Source of the DNA: Rubrivivax sp.
GTDB taxonomy: Bacteria > Pseudomonadota > Gammaproteobacteria > Burkholderiales > Burkholderiaceae_C
Direction of reading: 5' to 3'
NCBI GenBank assembly: GCA_027487905.1
Contig: JAIYCR010000081.1
Span: 1-64,000 of the forward strand
Length of the DNA stretch: 64,000 nucleotides
A model generated the notes under the pieces. That model had not been told where the DNA came from. It made no database searches and was given only the letters and a program-made list of their open reading frames with translations. This document shows positions 62,530 through 64,000 of the stretch, piece after piece (position 1 is the first letter of the stretch; every line of letters starts with the position of its first letter). Made by a program: the position numbers and the translations under genes.

Positions 62530-63915
62530 ATGAGCGACAGCTTCACCAGCCTGCAAGGCCCGGCCCGGCCTGAACCCCTCGACGGCTCGTCCCGTCCCCC
62601 TCCCAACCTGCTGGACCCTCGGGCCGTGACCGTGATCGGCGCCGGACCGGCCGGCCTGATGGCCGCCGAGGTGCTGAGCGACGCGGGCCTTGCGGTGCAG
62701 GTGCTGGACGCCATGCCCTCGGCCGGGCGCAAGTTCCTGCTGGCCGGCAAGGGCGGCCTGAACCTCACGCATGGCGAACCGGCCGAGCGCTTCGCGGCTC
62801 GCTATTCGGACACCGACGGCCAAGGCCTGGCGGCCGTCGACGCCTGGCTCCAGGACTTCGGCGCCGACGCTGTGCGCCGCTGGGCCTCGAGCCTGGGCGT
62901 GGAGACCTTCGTCGGCAGTTCCGGGCGGGTGTTTCCGGTCGACCTGAAGGCCGCACCGCTGCTGCGGCGCTGGCTGCTGCGGCTGCGCAGCCGCGACCTG
63001 CGCTTGCACATGCGCCACCGCTTCCTGGGCTGGGATGCCGCAGGTGCGATGCGGGTGGCGAGCCCCGCGGGCGAGCAGACGCTGGCGCCCGGCTCGACGG
63101 TGGTGCTCGCGCTGGGCGGAGCGAGCTGGGCGCGCCTGGGCAGCGACGGCGCCTGGTGGCCGTGGCTGCAGGCGCGTGGCGTCGCCCTGGATGCCCTGCA
63201 GCCGAGCAACTGCGGCTTCGACCTGCCCGCCCCGGGCTGGAGCGCCTTCCTGCGCGAGCGCCACGCGGGCGCACCGCTGAAGAACGTGGTGCTCAGCGTG
63301 CCGGCGCCGGCCCTGGGCGAAGCCGGCCCGCCGCCAGACGCAGCGGGTCCCGGGCAGCCCCTGGCCTTCAGCGCCCGCGGTGAATGCGTGCTCACGGAAA
63401 CCGGCCTTGAGGGTTCGCTCGTCTATGCGGCCAGTGGCGCCATCCGTCGCGCGCTGCTGGGCGGCCCGGGTGCCGTCACGGTGTGGCTCGACCTGCTGCC
63501 CGACCGCAGCCACGACTGGATCGTCGCGGAAGTTGCCCGGCCCCGGGGCTCGCGGTCCTGGGCCACGCACCTGAAAACCCGGCTGAACCTGGACGGGGCG
63601 CGCTCGGCGCTGCTGTTCGAGGCCCTGGGGCGCGGCGGCGTCGACGCGCCGCAGGCCGTGGCCCGCACGCTCAAGGCACTCCCGGTACAGCTGGCGCAGG
63701 CACGTCCCATCGACGAAGCCATCAGCACCGCCGGCGGCGTGCGCCTGGACGGACTGGATGCGCAGCTGATGAGCGCCGCGCTGCCCGGCACCTTCTTCGC
63801 CGGCGAGATGCTCGCCTGGGACGCCCCCACCGGCGGCTACCTGCTCACCGCCTGCCTGGCCAGCGGACGCCGCGCCGGGCAGGGCGCTGCCCGCTGGCAC
63901 CGCGCCCGCGGCTGA
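62530..63915 (+). CDS. BaiN/HI0933-type flavoprotein (TIGR03862-like)
   Basis: A 461-residue FAD/NAD(P)-binding protein. After a 30-residue N-terminal extension the dinucleotide fold VTVIGAGPAGLMAAEVL is followed by GRKFLLAGKGGLNLTHGEP, the HI0933/BaiN family hallmark, and FVGSSGRVFPVDLKAAPLL. C-terminal TAGGVRL-type motif ISTAGGVRLDGLD and GEMLAWDAPTGGYLL. Members reduce double bonds in various substrates; this branch (TIGR03862 from memory) is uncharacterised. Remaining 85 bp to the window end hold no visible gene. Confidence 0.9.
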   Translation: MSDSFTSLQGPARPEPLDGSSRPPPNLLDPRAVTVIGAGPAGLMAAEVLSDAGLAVQVLDAMPSAGRKFLLAGKGGLNLTHGEPAERFAARYSDTDGQGLAAVDAWLQDFGADAVRRWASSLGVETFVGSSGRVFPVDLKAAPLLRRWLLRLRSRDLRLHMRHRFLGWDAAGAMRVASPAGEQTLAPGSTVVLALGGASWARLGSDGAWWPWLQARGVALDALQPSNCGFDLPAPGWSAFLRERHAGAPLKNVVLSVPAPALGEAGPPPDAAGPGQPLAFSARGECVLTETGLEGSLVYAASGAIRRALLGGPGAVTVWLDLLPDRSHDWIVAEVARPRGSRSWATHLKTRLNLDGARSALLFEALGRGGVDAPQAVARTLKALPVQLAQARPIDEAISTAGGVRLDGLDAQLMSAALPGTFFAGEMLAWDAPTGGYLLTACLASGRRAGQGAARWHRARG

Positions 63916-64000
63916 ACGCCCCCCGCGCCGCCGCTGCGTACACTGCCGCCCCTTTCCGCATCCCCAGGCGAGCGCCCGAGCGGCGCGCGCCCGCTTCCCG

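Overview
The window is GC-rich, densely coded DNA from a Gram-negative bacterium. Gene content (LivHMGF next to acyl-CoA enzymes, the msrB-yciB-bolA-ppiC order, LplT, a TIGR03862-type flavoprotein) points to a betaproteobacterium of the order Burkholderiales; genus is not assigned. I see no rRNA, tRNA, CRISPR array, insertion sequence or phage gene. Coding density is high, with many 1-4 bp start/stop overlaps and several GTG or TTG starts.

Region 1 (1-3175) is housekeeping: the 5' end of an SGNH arylesterase (TesA-like), a divergent YbbA-type ABC ATPase whose start codon overlaps the arylesterase start, and a leftward block msrB-yciB-bolA-ppiC. Region 2 (3357-21043) is a rightward catabolic block: acyl-CoA ligase, a complete Liv-type ABC importer (binding protein, two permeases, two ATPases), a FadB-like bifunctional enzyme, thiolase, acyl-CoA dehydrogenase, small accessory proteins, two SDRs, a PaaI-type thioesterase, a zinc-free MDR oxidoreductase, a GST-fold protein and an ICMT-like membrane protein. 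The layout suggests uptake, CoA activation and beta-oxidation of an acyl or carboxylic acid rather than plain branched-chain amino acid uptake. A cluster of palindromes at 10473-10501 is a likely operator for the fad half. Region 3 (21057-22879) holds cysK, a TerB-domain gene and a doubtful small gene.

Region 4 (23087-41508, all leftward) is the most interesting part: sixteen tightly packed genes that I read as one operon. In transcription order: ApbE flavin transferase, an HzsA-related triheme beta-propeller lipoprotein, a lipoprotein with a CX4CH haem-like motif, an SH3b/beta-barrel protein, an outer-membrane beta-barrel, a TlpA-like thioredoxin, a DUF4266 lipoprotein, a DUF3570 barrel, a periplasmic coiled-coil protein, two large repeat proteins, a small exported protein, a TolQ/ExbB protein, two TolR/ExbD proteins (one lacking the proton-path aspartate) and an AgmX/GltJ-type TonB-like protein. 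It joins a redox/flavinylation module to a proton-motive-force-driven trans-envelope machine resembling the Agl-Glt/Nfs apparatus of Myxococcus. A PAS-PAS-GGDEF protein and WrbA lie just upstream on the same strand.

Region 5 (44002-64000) carries a DUF4197 protein, cytidine deaminase, a TonB-dependent receptor, a 5'-nucleotidase, a methyltransferase, PhoD, phosphatidylserine decarboxylase, a membrane-anchored class III aminotransferase, an Mpo1-like membrane protein, a GT4 glycosyltransferase, LplT, UDP-glucose dehydrogenase, gamma-glutamyltransferase and a BaiN/HI0933-type flavoprotein. Phosphate scavenging (nucleotidase, PhoD) and envelope lipid metabolism (Psd, GT4, LplT, Ugd) are the common threads; that link is inference.
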